From Candida dubliniensis CD36 (lineage: Eukaryota; Ascomycota; Pichiomycetes; Serinales; Debaryomycetaceae), in contig NC_012864.1 in assembly GCF_000026945.1 (NCBI RefSeq), positions 372,001 through 436,000 of the forward strand: DNA of 64,000 nucleotides, given 5' to 3'. The position numbers and the translations under genes were made by a program. The notes below the pieces were generated by a model. It was not told the origin of the DNA and made no database searches. It was given only the letters and a program-made list of their open reading frames with translations. Every line of letters starts with the position of its first letter. The stretch's first letter is position 1. Shown here piece by piece: positions 17,940 to 32,343 of the stretch.

Positions 17940-20873
17940 ATGTCTGAAAATACGCCTGAGGCTCCAAGTAAACAACTTTTGGAGCGTATTCAATCTTCAC
18001 TGTTCAGTTTATTCAATTGTATTTATGAGTTAAAAAACCATAATGATAGCATTGGAATTCAACACGAGCTTGTCAAGAAGTTATATTCCTTCCCGTATGA
18101 AGATTTGCAATTTTTCATTCCTCAGTTTGTCCAATTGTTAGTTACATACGATAGTAACTCCATGGCACTTGAAGAATTTATAATTACTTCTAGCTGCAGG
18201 TACCCTCATTTCAGTTTAATTGTATTTTGGAACTTGCAAGCTTACATTTTTGAGTTGAAAAATGAACCTGAATCTCGATCATTTCAAGCTGCTAGAAACT
18301 TGGTAACTAAAATCCAAAACATTATGTTTAACACAGAACTACTGGTTGTCAAAGCTCCCGAGTTTAGAGAAAACTTATTTCCCGCTTTGGTCCTATGCGG
18401 TGCCGTTGCGTCATCTGCACTTTTACCGTCTTTCAAAAATTATTGTTTACCTATGATAAAAGCTCAGGGAAAGCAACAAAAGTCTTTAGTATTCAAATTG
18501 GCAAACTTTCAGAAATCATTAACCAAGAATTTAACTTTGAAGAATCAAAGAATGTCAGCCGACATACCAAAGGAATCACATTCTGATGATGAAACTGTAG
18601 TGTCTTCCCTGATTAAACCTTCCCTTTCAAGGTCAGCATCTGTTCCCAGAAGAAGTACCAAGAAAGCAAGTTTGTCTTTTCTGTCCGATGAATCAGAAGC
18701 ATATACCACTGACGATGACGATAATAAAACTAGTATTGAACTAGAGAAAGAATTTTATAAGATGGACTTAAATGGTTCTTTGAAAGGAGGGTCCACTAAA
18801 TTTTTAGAGACCGAAGAAAACTTACATGTAAACACAGCCATAAAATCCAAGAAAAGACTATCTACGCTTACTTCAAAAGTTATGGCTCTGCTGTGGGATA
18901 GTATGGACGGATATAATGTGAATTCGCAATCATTGCCAGATTTGTCAAAAGCGGACAGTAGGGATTTAATCCCTTTTTTATCGTCAACAGAATCAGAAAC
19001 ATCACTTTTATATAACAATAATGCAATTGCCAATGATTTACAGAAGAATACTCTCCAACAACCCAAGTTTATGCCAGGCTTTGATAATGATTATTTAACG
19101 AAAATTTTGCAAGTAAACTATGCCAAGAATGAGACACAATTTATTATGGCATTGCAGAATATTTCAATCAGACTTTCTCAAGTTCCAAAAGAAGCCAGAC
19201 TTTCAGCTTTAAGAGCAGAGCTTTCGATTATCAATGACACTTTACTACCAAGTGAAATTGATATTCCTCAACTTTTGCCCGTAACAAGCAACAGAAACAA
19301 AAAATATCATAAAATTCTTAAGTTAAATGTTAACGAAGCTAGTGTTTTGAATTCGGCAGAACGAGTACCTTTTTTACTTTTTATTGAATATTTGAGCGAT
19401 GAGATAGATTTCAATCCAACAACTGAATATAACCAAAGAATTATTGCCAGAAAAAATATAGTTGGAGCAACAAATACGAGTGTAAAAAAGATGAATTCGT
19501 TTTCTGAAGTGCCGGATGGTAATTTTTCAAAGGAGAACAATCTTGAAAGCCATATCACTGAGACTGTTACAAGTGCTATTTGTAACGAGAGTACTGAAGA
19601 AGCAGACCTAAGTGAAATGCCAATAGCTAGAAGAACCGCTGTCTCATCGGATAGTTTTTCTCCAGAAATGCTAGTTACCCCCACCGTTACGGAACAGCTG
19701 AAACTTTCAGGCTTTCCATCTTTGAATTCAAAGGAAGTATCCACAAAGGTTTTAGCCGATCAGATGAGAATTGCAGCAGTTATGTTACAGCAATTAGACA
19801 GTTCTGGGAAGGCAAATTCTGAACAATCATTTTTGATCAAGAATCGTATTGTCGAATCCATGATTGCATTACAAGACCAATTCGACTCCTTTGATTTTGA
19901 AAAATTAAGTCAATTGCAAAGCGATCAACCTAGTGCTGGGGAAAGGAAGTTAGAAAATGATTTTAAGTTGGGAGAAGATTGGAACACCAAAAAGCAAAGG
20001 ATCAAAAAGTCTAGTGCTTATGGTCATTTGAAAAATTGGGATTTATGCTCAGTGATAGCAAAAAATGGAGACGATTTGCCACAAGAAGCTTTTGCTTGTC
20101 AATTGATTTCCATGATATCTAATATTTGGAAGAAAAATCAGGTACCTGTTTGGACTAAAAGAATGAAAATTTTAATAACTAGTGCCAACACGGGTTTAGT
20201 TGAAACTATCACTAATGCAATGTCCATTCATTCTATCAAGAAGTCTTTTACTGAACATTCAATTAAAAGTGGTGAAAATGATAAAGGAAAAATATTTACA
20301 CTACTTGATTATTTTCATAGTGTATTTGGGCTGGAAAACTCAGTAAGTTTTAGAACGGCCCAGCAAAACTTTGCCAAAAGCTTAGCTGCCTATTCCATAA
20401 TCTGTTACGTGCTACAGATAAAGGATAGACACAACGGTAATATAATGGTTGATAGAGATGGTCATATTATTCATATTGATTTTGGATTTTTACTTTCAAA
20501 TTCTCCAGGAAGTGTAGGATTTGAAGCTGCCCCATTTAAACTCACAGTTGAATATGTGGAACTACTTGGTGGTGTTGATAGTGAAATATATTCTCAGTTT
20601 GTTCATTTATGTAAACAATGCTTCAAATCGTTAAGAGATAATAGTGAAGAGATAATTGAAATTGTTGAACTTATGCAAAGAGATTCAACTTTACCTTGTT
20701 TTAATAATGGAGAAAACACAAGTGTTTTATTAAGACAAAGGTTACAGTTACAACTCAATGATGAAGACACTGACCAGTTCGTGGAAAACTTTTTGATTGG
20801 AAAAAGTCTTGGGAGTATGTACACTAGATTGTATGATCAATTCCAGATGATAACACAGGGTATTTATAGTTAA
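17940..20873 (+). CDS. PIKALPHA: Phosphatidylinositol 4-kinase, alpha allele (Pik1-like)
   Basis: A 977-residue kinase making PI4P, expected at the Golgi and nucleus as for Pik1 (1066 residues in S. cerevisiae). The N-terminal third carries the lipid-kinase-unique helical region. The middle is Ser-rich and acidic, as in Pik1. The catalytic domain occupies about 700-977. Its catalytic loop DRHNGNIMVD starts at residue 829, the metal-binding DFG (HIDFGFLLS) is at 847, and SPGSVGFEAAPFKLT follows, as in type III PI4K-beta. All key kinase residues are present, so the alpha allele should be active. It is 237 bp downstream of OBP-alpha on the same strand, and 208 bp separate it from alpha1. Confidence 0.95.
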   Translation: MSENTPEAPSKQLLERIQSSLFSLFNCIYELKNHNDSIGIQHELVKKLYSFPYEDLQFFIPQFVQLLVTYDSNSMALEEFIITSSCRYPHFSLIVFWNLQAYIFELKNEPESRSFQAARNLVTKIQNIMFNTELLVVKAPEFRENLFPALVLCGAVASSALLPSFKNYCLPMIKAQGKQQKSLVFKLANFQKSLTKNLTLKNQRMSADIPKESHSDDETVVSSLIKPSLSRSASVPRRSTKKASLSFLSDESEAYTTDDDDNKTSIELEKEFYKMDLNGSLKGGSTKFLETEENLHVNTAIKSKKRLSTLTSKVMALLWDSMDGYNVNSQSLPDLSKADSRDLIPFLSSTESETSLLYNNNAIANDLQKNTLQQPKFMPGFDNDYLTKILQVNYAKNETQFIMALQNISIRLSQVPKEARLSALRAELSIINDTLLPSEIDIPQLLPVTSNRNKKYHKILKLNVNEASVLNSAERVPFLLFIEYLSDEIDFNPTTEYNQRIIARKNIVGATNTSVKKMNSFSEVPDGNFSKENNLESHITETVTSAICNESTEEADLSEMPIARRTAVSSDSFSPEMLVTPTVTEQLKLSGFPSLNSKEVSTKVLADQMRIAAVMLQQLDSSGKANSEQSFLIKNRIVESMIALQDQFDSFDFEKLSQLQSDQPSAGERKLENDFKLGEDWNTKKQRIKKSSAYGHLKNWDLCSVIAKNGDDLPQEAFACQLISMISNIWKKNQVPVWTKRMKILITSANTGLVETITNAMSIHSIKKSFTEHSIKSGENDKGKIFTLLDYFHSVFGLENSVSFRTAQQNFAKSLAAYSIICYVLQIKDRHNGNIMVDRDGHIIHIDFGFLLSNSPGSVGFEAAPFKLTVEYVELLGGVDSEIYSQFVHLCKQCFKSLRDNSEEIIEIVELMQRDSTLPCFNNGENTSVLLRQRLQLQLNDEDTDQFVENFLIGKSLGSMYTRLYDQFQMITQGIYS

Positions 20874-20933
20874 CTTCATTGATTTAGCCACAATAAACCC
20901 TTTTACCGTTTTTATATCCTTAGCACGTGCAGC

Positions 20934-20939
20934 TCGTAT
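20934..20939. promoter_or_regulatory. CACGTG E-box in the MTL-alpha1 promoter
   Basis: CACGTG lies in the 208-bp gap between PIK-alpha and alpha1, about 145 bp before the alpha1 start. Such a core could bind a bHLH factor. Function is not shown. Confidence 0.25.
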
Positions 20940-21081
20940 CTAGCATTATTACACAAACTAATCATTTTTTGTTAACATTTCTTATATGCACACTACAATT
21001 TGGTTCATGTAAAATTTCAACTCTAAATTTTTAACATTTTTGTTCTACAATATGTAACAAAAGATACTACGTCAAGGTAAT

Positions 21082-21663
21082 ATGGGAAACAAAAAAAGGA
21101 GTATGAAGACAGTACCTAAGGAGTTTACTTCTCTTTTTCGAGTACATCCTGGGAGAGATCCCCCAAGAAGAGACACAAGGGAAGTTCAAAAAAGTAAAAA
21201 ACATGGATTTAGATTTACTTCGTTACCAGATCTTCCTGTTGCTAGTAATGCGTTACAAGAACTATTGCTTGAATACGGCTTACTCAACGACATAAGATGG
21301 GACTCAAAAGGCTCCAAGGCGAGTAAAACCAAAAAGATCAAACTAAAACCAATTAATTCTTTTATTGCATTTAGATCTTTCTACTCAAGAACCATTTCCA
21401 ATCCCGAACATCAACGAGAGTTATCATCCAAACTAGCGGAGGTTTGGACTCAAGAATCAAATCAAGAAGTATGGAAACAATACACCCAATCATATAATAA
21501 TTATTTACTTCTTCCAGAAGCCAAATTGAATTTTGTGGATTGGCTATGCGAAGCTTTGGATTATACAATTGAGAATGCAACGCCACTGTTAGAAGATATT
21601 CTGTTAACTAGTTACAATCAGTTACTATCAGGTACAATTGAGGATGTTTACATGTTGAAGTGA
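21082..21663 (+). CDS. MTLALPHA1: Mating-type regulator alpha1 (alpha-box protein)
   Basis: Alpha1 is the nuclear activator of alpha-specific genes, acting together with Mcm1-type factors. The 193-residue protein (S. cerevisiae MATalpha1 has 175) has a basic N-terminal region and a clear alpha-box starting [15 protein letters not shown] at residues 89-103. The box continues through [16 protein letters not shown] and a WKQYTQSYN helix, the HMG-like fold. No intron is needed. It is transcribed away from PIK-alpha and its stop is only 34 bp from the stop of the convergent PAP-alpha. Its presence, with no a1 or a2 in the window, shows this is the alpha haplotype. Confidence 0.95.
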   Translation: MGNKKRSMKTVPKEFTSLFRVHPGRDPPRRDTREVQKSKKHGFRFTSLPDLPVASNALQELLLEYGLLNDIRWDSKGSKASKTKKIKLKPINSFIAFRSFYSRTISNPEHQRELSSKLAEVWTQESNQEVWKQYTQSYNNYLLLPEAKLNFVDWLCEALDYTIENATPLLEDILLTSYNQLLSGTIEDVYMLK

Positions 21664-21697
21664 AATATACATTAATTTGGATATGTTAAATATATAT

Positions 21698-23972
<2,275 letters not shown>

Positions 23973-24107
23973 CTATGAATGGGATTTATTTTTATGATGA
24001 TGAACAATTAATTTAATTGCTTGTTTCATTTTAGGATTTGATTGAATCAAATTTAATAATTGACTTTTAGTGTTGATATTAGTTGTGGTATTTAGTGAAT
24101 TTATACT

Positions 24108-24148
<41 letters not shown>

Positions 24149-26672
24149 TGTCAGGTGTATTCTTGATGTTATTTCCTTTGTTAGATTTAATAATTTGATT
24201 AATTAATTTAACACTGGCATTCATTGTAAGTTTATTATTAAAATTATTTAATTTCAAATCCATTAAGAATTTAATTAAAAATTCAAATTTATCTTCAATT
24301 GAATTGAATTGTTTATTATCAATTATCCCTGATATAATTGCTGGAATGAATTTTATCAAATTATTTCGAGTATTTCTCTTTTGCATTTCCATAGTTGTTG
24401 TTGTTGTGGTTGTTGACGGATTAGATAATAATTCAAATGATTTTTGATAATCATTCAACACAATTGATTTGAACCACCAATATTCAATCCAATAGAGTAT
24501 TTTAGGTTCACCAACATGTAATGAATCTTGATTGATTTGATCCAATAATGAATTTATATAATCAACACTTTTTCTTCCTTTATTGTTTCTATTGATAAAT
24601 TGGAAAATATCATTGGTTAAGCATTTGATCAAATAATTTTTACCCTCTGTATCATTATGATAATAAAATTGTTGATTATCTTTCATAAATTTGCCTAATA
24701 TAATTAATATTTTCAACAATTTATCTGGAGTCAATAATGATAATGTTTGAGCAAAAGATCTTATAGTTTGATGGAATTTATTCTTTTCCTTTCTTGTTAA
24801 ATTCCATTTAAATTGTAATGCAAATTGACTATTATTATTAGTGGCGGTGGTGGTCATAACTTCATGATTATCATTGCTGCTACCACCAGATTGTTTGGGG
24901 ACAGTTAATTGTATCAATCGATCAAAAATAATACAGACCAATGTAGGATCTATATCATCACTACCACGTAGTAACGATGCACGATTGATTTCAAGTAATG
25001 CGTTCCTAGATTTGATTTGTTTTGATTTAGCCAATTTAATTAATTGGTCCAATTCCATTGTTTCAGATCGGTATAAATACAAATATCGATTGATTAAAAC
25101 TCGAGTGAATTTATGTTCATGATAATTATATTTTAAAATCAAATTTTCAATTTGCCAACAATTTAATTTATTAACAATATCAATTGATTGAATAATGTTT
25201 AATCGGATTTTTTCATCAAATTTATTAAATACTTCATTACAATCTTTAATATTTTCCAGAAAAGGAATCAAAATATTTAAACATTCCATGATTAATGATT
25301 CATTTAATAGATTCATATTTTCTTTATAAATGATTTGTAATCGTGGAGGGTCGTTCAACAAGTTCCGAGTTAATTCATTAATTATTATTTTATTTTTAGT
25401 CCTCTTCTTCTTCTGGTTTTGTTGAGTAATTGGAACTATTGTTGATTGATTATATGCCAGATAAATAGTATATGGTTTGACCAAGTTTTCCCGTAATATA
25501 TACAAGATGTCCAATTCATTTAATTTCGTTTCCTTGTCATGGATAATAAATTTGCTTGCCTCTATAAATGGAATAATATCCCTTGGAGGTTTAATAATGT
25601 CTTGGTTGCTGTTCTTTGGGACGAAATTTGTTGATGAACTAAAAGATGGGAATATCAGACTTAGCCACCCAGGTTGGGAAGTAATGTGTGGGAATTGCAA
25701 TAAATAGTTTTGAATAATGCCTTTCTTACCCTTTGATGTTTCTTGTTGTTGTAAAATTAATTTCATTACTCGTTTAAGATATAATACGTCAAGTGCAAAT
25801 GTATCTTGATTTTGATCCTGTTGACAATTAGAATAATATTTCTCTAATTCATTTAAATTATAAATTTGATTGATATCCATAGAAATTTGTAACATTTGTT
25901 CAATATTAAAATCAGGTTTACAAATATATTCAATTGAATCAATGATTTGTTGAAGCATATTATTTTCATTAATATTTTGAGGCAAATTTATTATCAAATC
26001 CAATAAATTAAATTTATAACTCCCAGATTTGTTTATTAAATAATTGTGAATTGTTTCTAAAAATTCATCTAATTCATTCAAAGTGTTATTATTATTATTG
26101 TTATTGTTACAAGAATCCAAAAATAATTGCCAACATAAATGAAATTTCCTATGATATAATAATCGTTCAATGTATAATTTCTTCAAAGACGTCTCTGAAG
26201 ATATTGAAGATGAGGAAAATGATAATGATGCTATACCATCATAATAATGTAAATATATTCTTGGATCAATTAATATTGGATCATATGATAATATTGTAAA
26301 TAATTTATTCTCAAAATCAATTGATCGTTTTAATTCATTGGATAAATTTGGTATTTGTTCAATAAGATTTTGAATTGGTTCATCAAGAAATCTTTCATTT
26401 TGTGCTATTAATAAATCACTTAAATATTTGGAAATCTTATGTGGGATAGAATATTCATTTATTGGGATGGTCTTTGTAGTAGTAGTAGTAGTAGAAGGCT
26501 GATCTGTTTGTTCAAAAAATGATTTAGATGTTGATAGTCGTTTTTGTTGATAAAATATTAATCTATAAACTGATAGAAATGCAGATGATGAACAAGAAGT
26601 CTTTATTATAGGTAGATTATTCGGTCGACTTCGATATATTAGGAGTGGTGATATATTTTGATATTTTAACAT
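23973..26672 (-). CDS. Unrecognised protein, probable mitochondrial targeting sequence
   Basis: An 899-residue protein I cannot name. The N-terminus MLKYQNISPLLIYRSRPNNL followed by basic and hydroxylated residues and RLSTSKSFF resembles a mitochondrial presequence. The body is rich in Ile, Leu, Asn and Lys, looks mostly helical and could be a helical-repeat (PPR-like) solenoid. That would fit a mitochondrial RNA or translation factor, but this is inference only. Low-complexity runs are encoded by AAT and ACA triplets, including an Asn run near residue 850 (24115-24150 on the plus strand) and several Thr and Ser runs. Codon use is extremely A/T-ending. The stop is at 23973. The start is the first ATG and directly begins the presequence-like segment. 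Confidence 0.75.
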
Positions 26673-27103
26673 TCTAAATCAACTATAGTATAAGATATGT
26701 CATTCCCAGTATCTTGCTTCTTCTCCTCCAAAAAAAAAAAAAACTAATCTCTTAATCTCTATTTTGAATAATTATCCTTAATGTATATACAAGTATGAAT
26801 GGTTGTTCTGTTCTTTTCTTTTTGGTTAAAGGATTGGAAAATGAATTTGATAAAATGAATTAAAAAAAATTTTCGGTTTTCGTTTTTGCGAATGAAATGA
26901 AATCAAAAAAGAATCAACCACCACAATTACAACCACCATCAACTATCAATAACTACAACGTTATAAGCTTATTTCCTCCATATCGGTGTATGTATCTGCT
27001 ATAATCCCTACAACTAATCAATTACCACCACCACACCTAAGTATAACTCCCAGTTTTACCACCTTACCACTTTAGCCTTGTTCTTATTCTAGTAAATGTT
27101 GTT
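26673..27103. other. Divergent promoter region
   Basis: 431 bp between two start codons. A 13-A run lies near 26731-26743, with AATTTT-rich sequence near 26870 and CCA/ACC-rich sequence near 26920-27060. No gene seen. Confidence 0.5.
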
Positions 27104-29668
27104 GTGTTGAATATACATTATAATATGGCACAAGTTATTTGGAATTCTGACATTGATGTTTATAATAAAGATGTTATGCCAATAAATATAGCAGAAAATA
27201 TTGTCAAATATTTACCGATTCAAGATTTATTATCATTTTCACAAGTTTCAAAGAATTGTCATTTAGCAGTAAATGATCCTAAATTATGGGTATCAATGTT
27301 AAAAGGAATGAGAGTATGGCAAGAATCCAAACAATTAACTAAACAAGATATTAAATCTAATAAATTTGGAAATTATTTAAATGATCCATTAACATGTATG
27401 GATTATATTTATCGATCAAATAAAAATGCTAAATTTCAAGTGATTAAAATATATAAATGTTTACATGAATTTTATAATGATTTATTAATTCAACAAAATT
27501 ATAATCGATTAAAAATTTTTAAACGATTTCAAACTCCTCAAGATCAAGTTAAAATTTTGAAAAATTTACGGAAATTTAATAAAATTGATTATATTGAATC
27601 AACAAGAATTATAGCTAATGAAAAAATCATGCAATTATTTGAACTTTTAGAAAATGCTTTATTACGTGAATTAGAAATTCATTTTGATCTTGAAGATTAT
27701 ATCAAGACTAAACAATTTGTTAATATTTTAATTGATTTAAATAATAACAATAATAATAATCAACAAATATTAATTGATTTCTTCTTACAGAAAAGTATAT
27801 TTGATGAGAATATAGAATTATTTAATTTAGAGAATTATGATGAAATGAAATATTTCAAAATTAATGAAAAAAGGGGTGAAGAAGAAGAAAAAATTGATAG
27901 TATTGAGAAACTGATTAATAATGATGGTATTGATGAATTGATAATTAATATTGCCAAAGTATTCAATCAACAAAGTCATATAATTGATTTAATTTTCCCT
28001 CAATCAATACCTATGATGTATAAAGTTAGTGAAGAATTAATTTCCAATCAATTGAGTGAATTATTAATGTTATTAATTGAATCACTGAAAAAATTTGGAT
28101 TATATTCAGAGTTAGTACCGATGATTTATGAAAAATTGACCATGAATTTATTTATTGAGAAATTAAACCCTTCCAAAAATGTTGGTGAAAGTTATCATCA
28201 ATTAATAATTGAATTAACTGATATGCTGTTTGAATCATTTACTGCTGAATATATGAGAGAAGAAGTTGGATCATTTAAAAATAATACTAAAAGAAAATTA
28301 TTAGATTGGGAACAATTGATATCTAAAAGAGAACAAGAAACTTCACAAAAGATTCTTGATCGAGTCAAGATTGAAACTAAAAATGATTTTTTAACTAGTT
28401 TTAAAAATGTTTTCACAATAAATTCATCGAAAAATAAACAACCCATCGATAATAGTAAGCATAGCCATGATGATAATTCACAACTGCAAGAAGAAGTGGA
28501 AGCATATTCCGAAATTCAAGCTAAAGCGAAAATTTTATCGGAAAATATTAAATCATTAGATAAAATTTTCAATCCAGAATTAACTGTGGAAATTTTAAAT
28601 GATTGTCGAATATCGATTCATCGATTATTAAAATTTCAAAATTTTTCAATAGCTTCTGTAAGACAAGATATTTTCCAATCAATTCAAAATTGTTTTGTAG
28701 AATTGATTGAATTAATTAATCTGGATCATTTATTACCTGGATTTGATCGAGCTTTAACTTATTTACAAACTTATAATCCTAAATCATCAACGTATACCAA
28801 ATCACATAATGAAACTTTTGATCAACCATTAATTTTATTTTTCAATTTAATTAATATGGCGGATATTATTATTCAAATGATTGATATTTTTTATAAACAA
28901 GAGATTTTAATTACTCAACAAAATGAAAATTCTATTTTAAATCCAAGTTTACAAAATAAAAAAAAATTAGAAGCAATAGTTGATAAATATGTTGCTGATG
29001 GATTAAATATTGGAATTGAAATTTTAATAGATCAAGTGGAAACAATTTATCAACAAAATTTATCTGATAAAGATTATTATCCTGACCAACAAGAGAAACA
29101 GCAACAGCAACAGCAACAAACAGAATCAGAACAATATTCACAAGCAATACCAATACCAACACCATCAAAACCCAATACTTTATCCAATTTCGGACCTACA
29201 GAAGCAGCAATTAAAGCAACTGAAATATTAGAACAAAATATGAATTTATTAGTTGATAGTGCTGATAAATCAATAGTTGATGTTTTCCAACAAGAAATTG
29301 CTGAAAGATTTTTCCAAATTATTGTTAAATCATTAAAATTACAAACAATTTCTGTAATGGGAGCCACTAGATTAATTAGTGATTTAAATTTATATTTTAA
29401 ATTTATTAATAATAATGTTAAATCAAATAAACGATTAATATTACCTTTATATCAAGCATTAATTAAGATTGGTAATATATATTTAATTAGTGGTGATGAT
29501 TCAAAATCAATTGGTAAATTAGTTAGTGATTTATCTAAATTTAATGGAATTTTCAGTCAAGAAGAAATTTATGAATTTGTTCAAAGAAGACAAGATTGGT
29601 CAATTATTAAAAAACATGTGGAAAAAGTTATGTATGGATTTGGATTTGGTGATTGTACCATTAGTTAG
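27104..29668 (+). CDS. RCY1: F-box recycling protein Rcy1
   Basis: Rcy1 joins Skp1 through an F-box and acts in recycling plasma-membrane proteins from endosomes. The 854-residue protein (S. cerevisiae about 840) has an F-box at about 25-68 (MPINIAENIVKYLPIQDLLS, with a conserved Trp in PKLWVSML). A long helical Sec10-like region follows, interrupted by a Gln tract near 665-672. It ends in CTIS, a good CAAX prenylation box, which is known for this protein family. Translation may start at 27104 or seven codons later at 27125 (MAQVIWNSD). The second looks the more natural start, but the longer frame is given. Codon use is strongly A/T-ending, like its neighbours. Confidence 0.9.
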   Translation: MLNIHYNMAQVIWNSDIDVYNKDVMPINIAENIVKYLPIQDLLSFSQVSKNCHLAVNDPKLWVSMLKGMRVWQESKQLTKQDIKSNKFGNYLNDPLTCMDYIYRSNKNAKFQVIKIYKCLHEFYNDLLIQQNYNRLKIFKRFQTPQDQVKILKNLRKFNKIDYIESTRIIANEKIMQLFELLENALLRELEIHFDLEDYIKTKQFVNILIDLNNNNNNNQQILIDFFLQKSIFDENIELFNLENYDEMKYFKINEKRGEEEEKIDSIEKLINNDGIDELIINIAKVFNQQSHIIDLIFPQSIPMMYKVSEELISNQLSELLMLLIESLKKFGLYSELVPMIYEKLTMNLFIEKLNPSKNVGESYHQLIIELTDMLFESFTAEYMREEVGSFKNNTKRKLLDWEQLISKREQETSQKILDRVKIETKNDFLTSFKNVFTINSSKNKQPIDNSKHSHDDNSQLQEEVEAYSEIQAKAKILSENIKSLDKIFNPELTVEILNDCRISIHRLLKFQNFSIASVRQDIFQSIQNCFVELIELINLDHLLPGFDRALTYLQTYNPKSSTYTKSHNETFDQPLILFFNLINMADIIIQMIDIFYKQEILITQQNENSILNPSLQNKKKLEAIVDKYVADGLNIGIEILIDQVETIYQQNLSDKDYYPDQQEKQQQQQQQTESEQYSQAIPIPTPSKPNTLSNFGPTEAAIKATEILEQNMNLLVDSADKSIVDVFQQEIAERFFQIIVKSLKLQTISVMGATRLISDLNLYFKFINNNVKSNKRLILPLYQALIKIGNIYLISGDDSKSIGKLVSDLSKFNGIFSQEEIYEFVQRRQDWSIIKKHVEKVMYGFGFGDCTIS

Positions 29669-29937
29669 AAGAGTGAAAAGGAGGAGTAGTATTTAATCAT
29701 TGAATAGAATTAATTATATTATAAATGAATAAATGAATAAATGAATGAAGGTATGGATATTGTTAATTGGTTATAAGTAAAGTAAAGTTGATAAATCAAG
29801 GTCGTGTGAGACCAAGATGAGTTTTGCTGATAAATTTTTTTATTCTCTTTAATGAATGCTCAAATCAATCACCCCCCCCTCCCCCAAACAGTATTGTTTT
29901 CAAATGCATATCAATCAAGTTGTTTAATTAATTATTA

Positions 29938-31423
29938 ATGAATAGCCTGTTTATAATTAAAGTTCCTATAAGGAGTTATTTACCAGAACAATTTCTACGA
30001 CGATCTGTTACTAGAGTTACACCATCATTACTAATATATATATCAAAACGTCATAATTCAACCACCCAACAACAACAACAACAGGAGGAGCAAGTATTAT
30101 TATTAGAACCTCAAGATAGATTTAATTATATTAAACTGTTAAAACTGAGGAAAGAAATAAGGAAAAATTTAAATCGTATTTATAGATTGAAAAATATTAA
30201 TTTCACTAAAGAATTAATTGAATTAAATGAATATGATTATGATTATGAACATAAATATAAATCAATATTGAATAGAATTTCTAAAGATTATTTATATGAA
30301 GATATATGTGAATTAATACTTGAAGGAGATTTATCAACATTGAAGAGAATAAATTTAAAGAATATAAGACCAAAAATAGATTCAGAGGATCATAATTCTT
30401 CATCACAAAGTAATGATGCTTCTGATACTTCTATTGGTGAATATATTAATAAATTTTTATTAATATTAATCAATGAAGGTGAATATATCAAAGCAATTAA
30501 ATTTATGATTCGATTTATTAATAAATATAAAGATGAAATTCCATTACCAATAATTCAATATGAAACATTTCAATTTTTACTTAATCAAATTGATAATAAT
30601 AGTACTATTGATGATTTATCTATGATTAATTATGGATTATTACAAATTTGTGTGAATCATTATCAAGGAATTGAAGAATTAAAAGATTATGAAATGTTAT
30701 TATTATTAAAAATTTTTAATAAAAATTTAATTCATGGGAATTATTTTAGTAATTATTATTATGATTGGTTATTAATTAAAAATTGTGAATTCCTTAATTT
30801 TATTAATAATGAAAAATATAGTAAATTATATTTTCAATTAATATGTCAAATGTTGAAAACTAATTTAATTAATTTAAATTCTTATCGATGTTTAACTATT
30901 TGGAAAGATAATCAAAAATTTATTATTAATAAAATTATTGGTAATAATGAGGATGATGATAAGAAGGTTGAAATTATTGATGAAATACTTTTAAATGAAT
31001 TTCTTGATATAATGATTGAAATATTTAAATTATTTACTGATAAAAATCAACCAATTTTAAATAATGATGTTACATTAATTCTTGATAAATTTAGTGAAAT
31101 TGATAGAATTAATCAAAATGATAAATTTATAAATTATAAATTACAATTTTATGGAACTATAGTTAAAAATCAACAAATTTTTGGGAATATCATTACTAAT
31201 CAATTGAATAGTAGTGGTAGTAGTAGTAGTAGTACTACAAATAAAAATAAGAATGTCGATGGTTTAACTATTAATAAGAAATTTATAAATCGAAAGAATT
31301 TAAGTCATTTATTTGTTGGATTTTTAAATTTAAATGATGAAATTAATTCTAATAAAATTTTAGAAACTATTCATAAACAATATAGTAATCCTAACATTTA
31401 TTATAGTACTGGTACTGGTACTG

Positions 31424-31475
<52 letters not shown>

Positions 31476-32343
31476 TAATTCATTTTTAAATCAATATGAA
31501 ATTAATGAAATTATTAAGAAATTATTAACTAGTCATAATGATATAATTAAATCATTAGAATTAATTGAAAATTTATCATGGAATCATTGTAAATGGAGTT
31601 ATTTAGAAATTTTCAATTATATTTTAGTAAATGCTACAAGTGAACAACAAAAAGATGTTGAAAAATTTTTAAAAGATTTTCAATTAAGACTTGTTGAAAA
31701 TTTTAAAGATGAAATTTTTTTAGAAGAATTAACTATAATTATATTAAAACATATATCAATTATGGATAATCGAGATGCTATTAGATTATATAATAAGATT
31801 TTGAAATTATCCAGTAATACCAGTGTTGTTATTGCTAGAACAAGTTCTACAAGTTCTACAAGTTTTATCAATAACAAACCTAATGAACCACCAATACTAG
31901 AACCACAACCACCACCACCACAAATAACAAATAATACTAGGGGAAATTTAAATACTAGTGATATATCATTATTTGAATATTTAAATATTGAAGAAATATT
32001 TGATAAATATACTTTAAAATCTCGTAATAAAAAATTACGGAAATCTTTATTAATTAATGAAAGAATTAAATATTTACCTGATTGGTTAATTAATAAAAAT
32101 TATTTAAAATTAATTAATAAAAATTCAATGATTAAAATTTGTTTAAATTTATTAATTCAATCAATTATTGAAAAAGATTATTATTGTATAATTTGGTTAT
32201 TTGATGAATTAAGAAAATTTGGTTGGAGAATTGAAGATATTTTATGGTATTGTAATTCTTATGATTTACAAGATTATTTACAAGAAATAATTAATGAAAA
32301 AGTTTTATTACATTATAAATTAAAACATCATCATCATCATTAG
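29938..32343 (+). CDS. Unrecognised protein, probable mitochondrial, Asn-rich
   Basis: An 801-residue protein I cannot assign. The start MNSLFIIKVPIRSYLPEQFLRRSVTRVTPSLL is basic, hydroxylated and without acidic residues up to the Glu of PEQ. It continues to SKRHNSTT, a plausible mitochondrial cleavage context. A short Gln run follows. The rest is Ile/Leu/Asn/Lys-rich and looks all-helical. It contains a long Asn run near residues 497-515 (AAT repeat at 31423-31471), Ser and Pro runs, and ends in five histidines encoded by CAT repeats. The tail is native, not a vector tag. The style resembles the 899-residue gene on the other side of RCY1, but I see no clear homology between them. A mitochondrial translation or RNA role is a guess. 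Confidence 0.75.

Noticed and set aside
32323..32343. C-terminal run of five histidines as a vector-derived tag
   Set aside because: It is encoded by a CAT repeat typical of the genome's triplet tracts and followed by native spacer. No cloning-site sequence is nearby.
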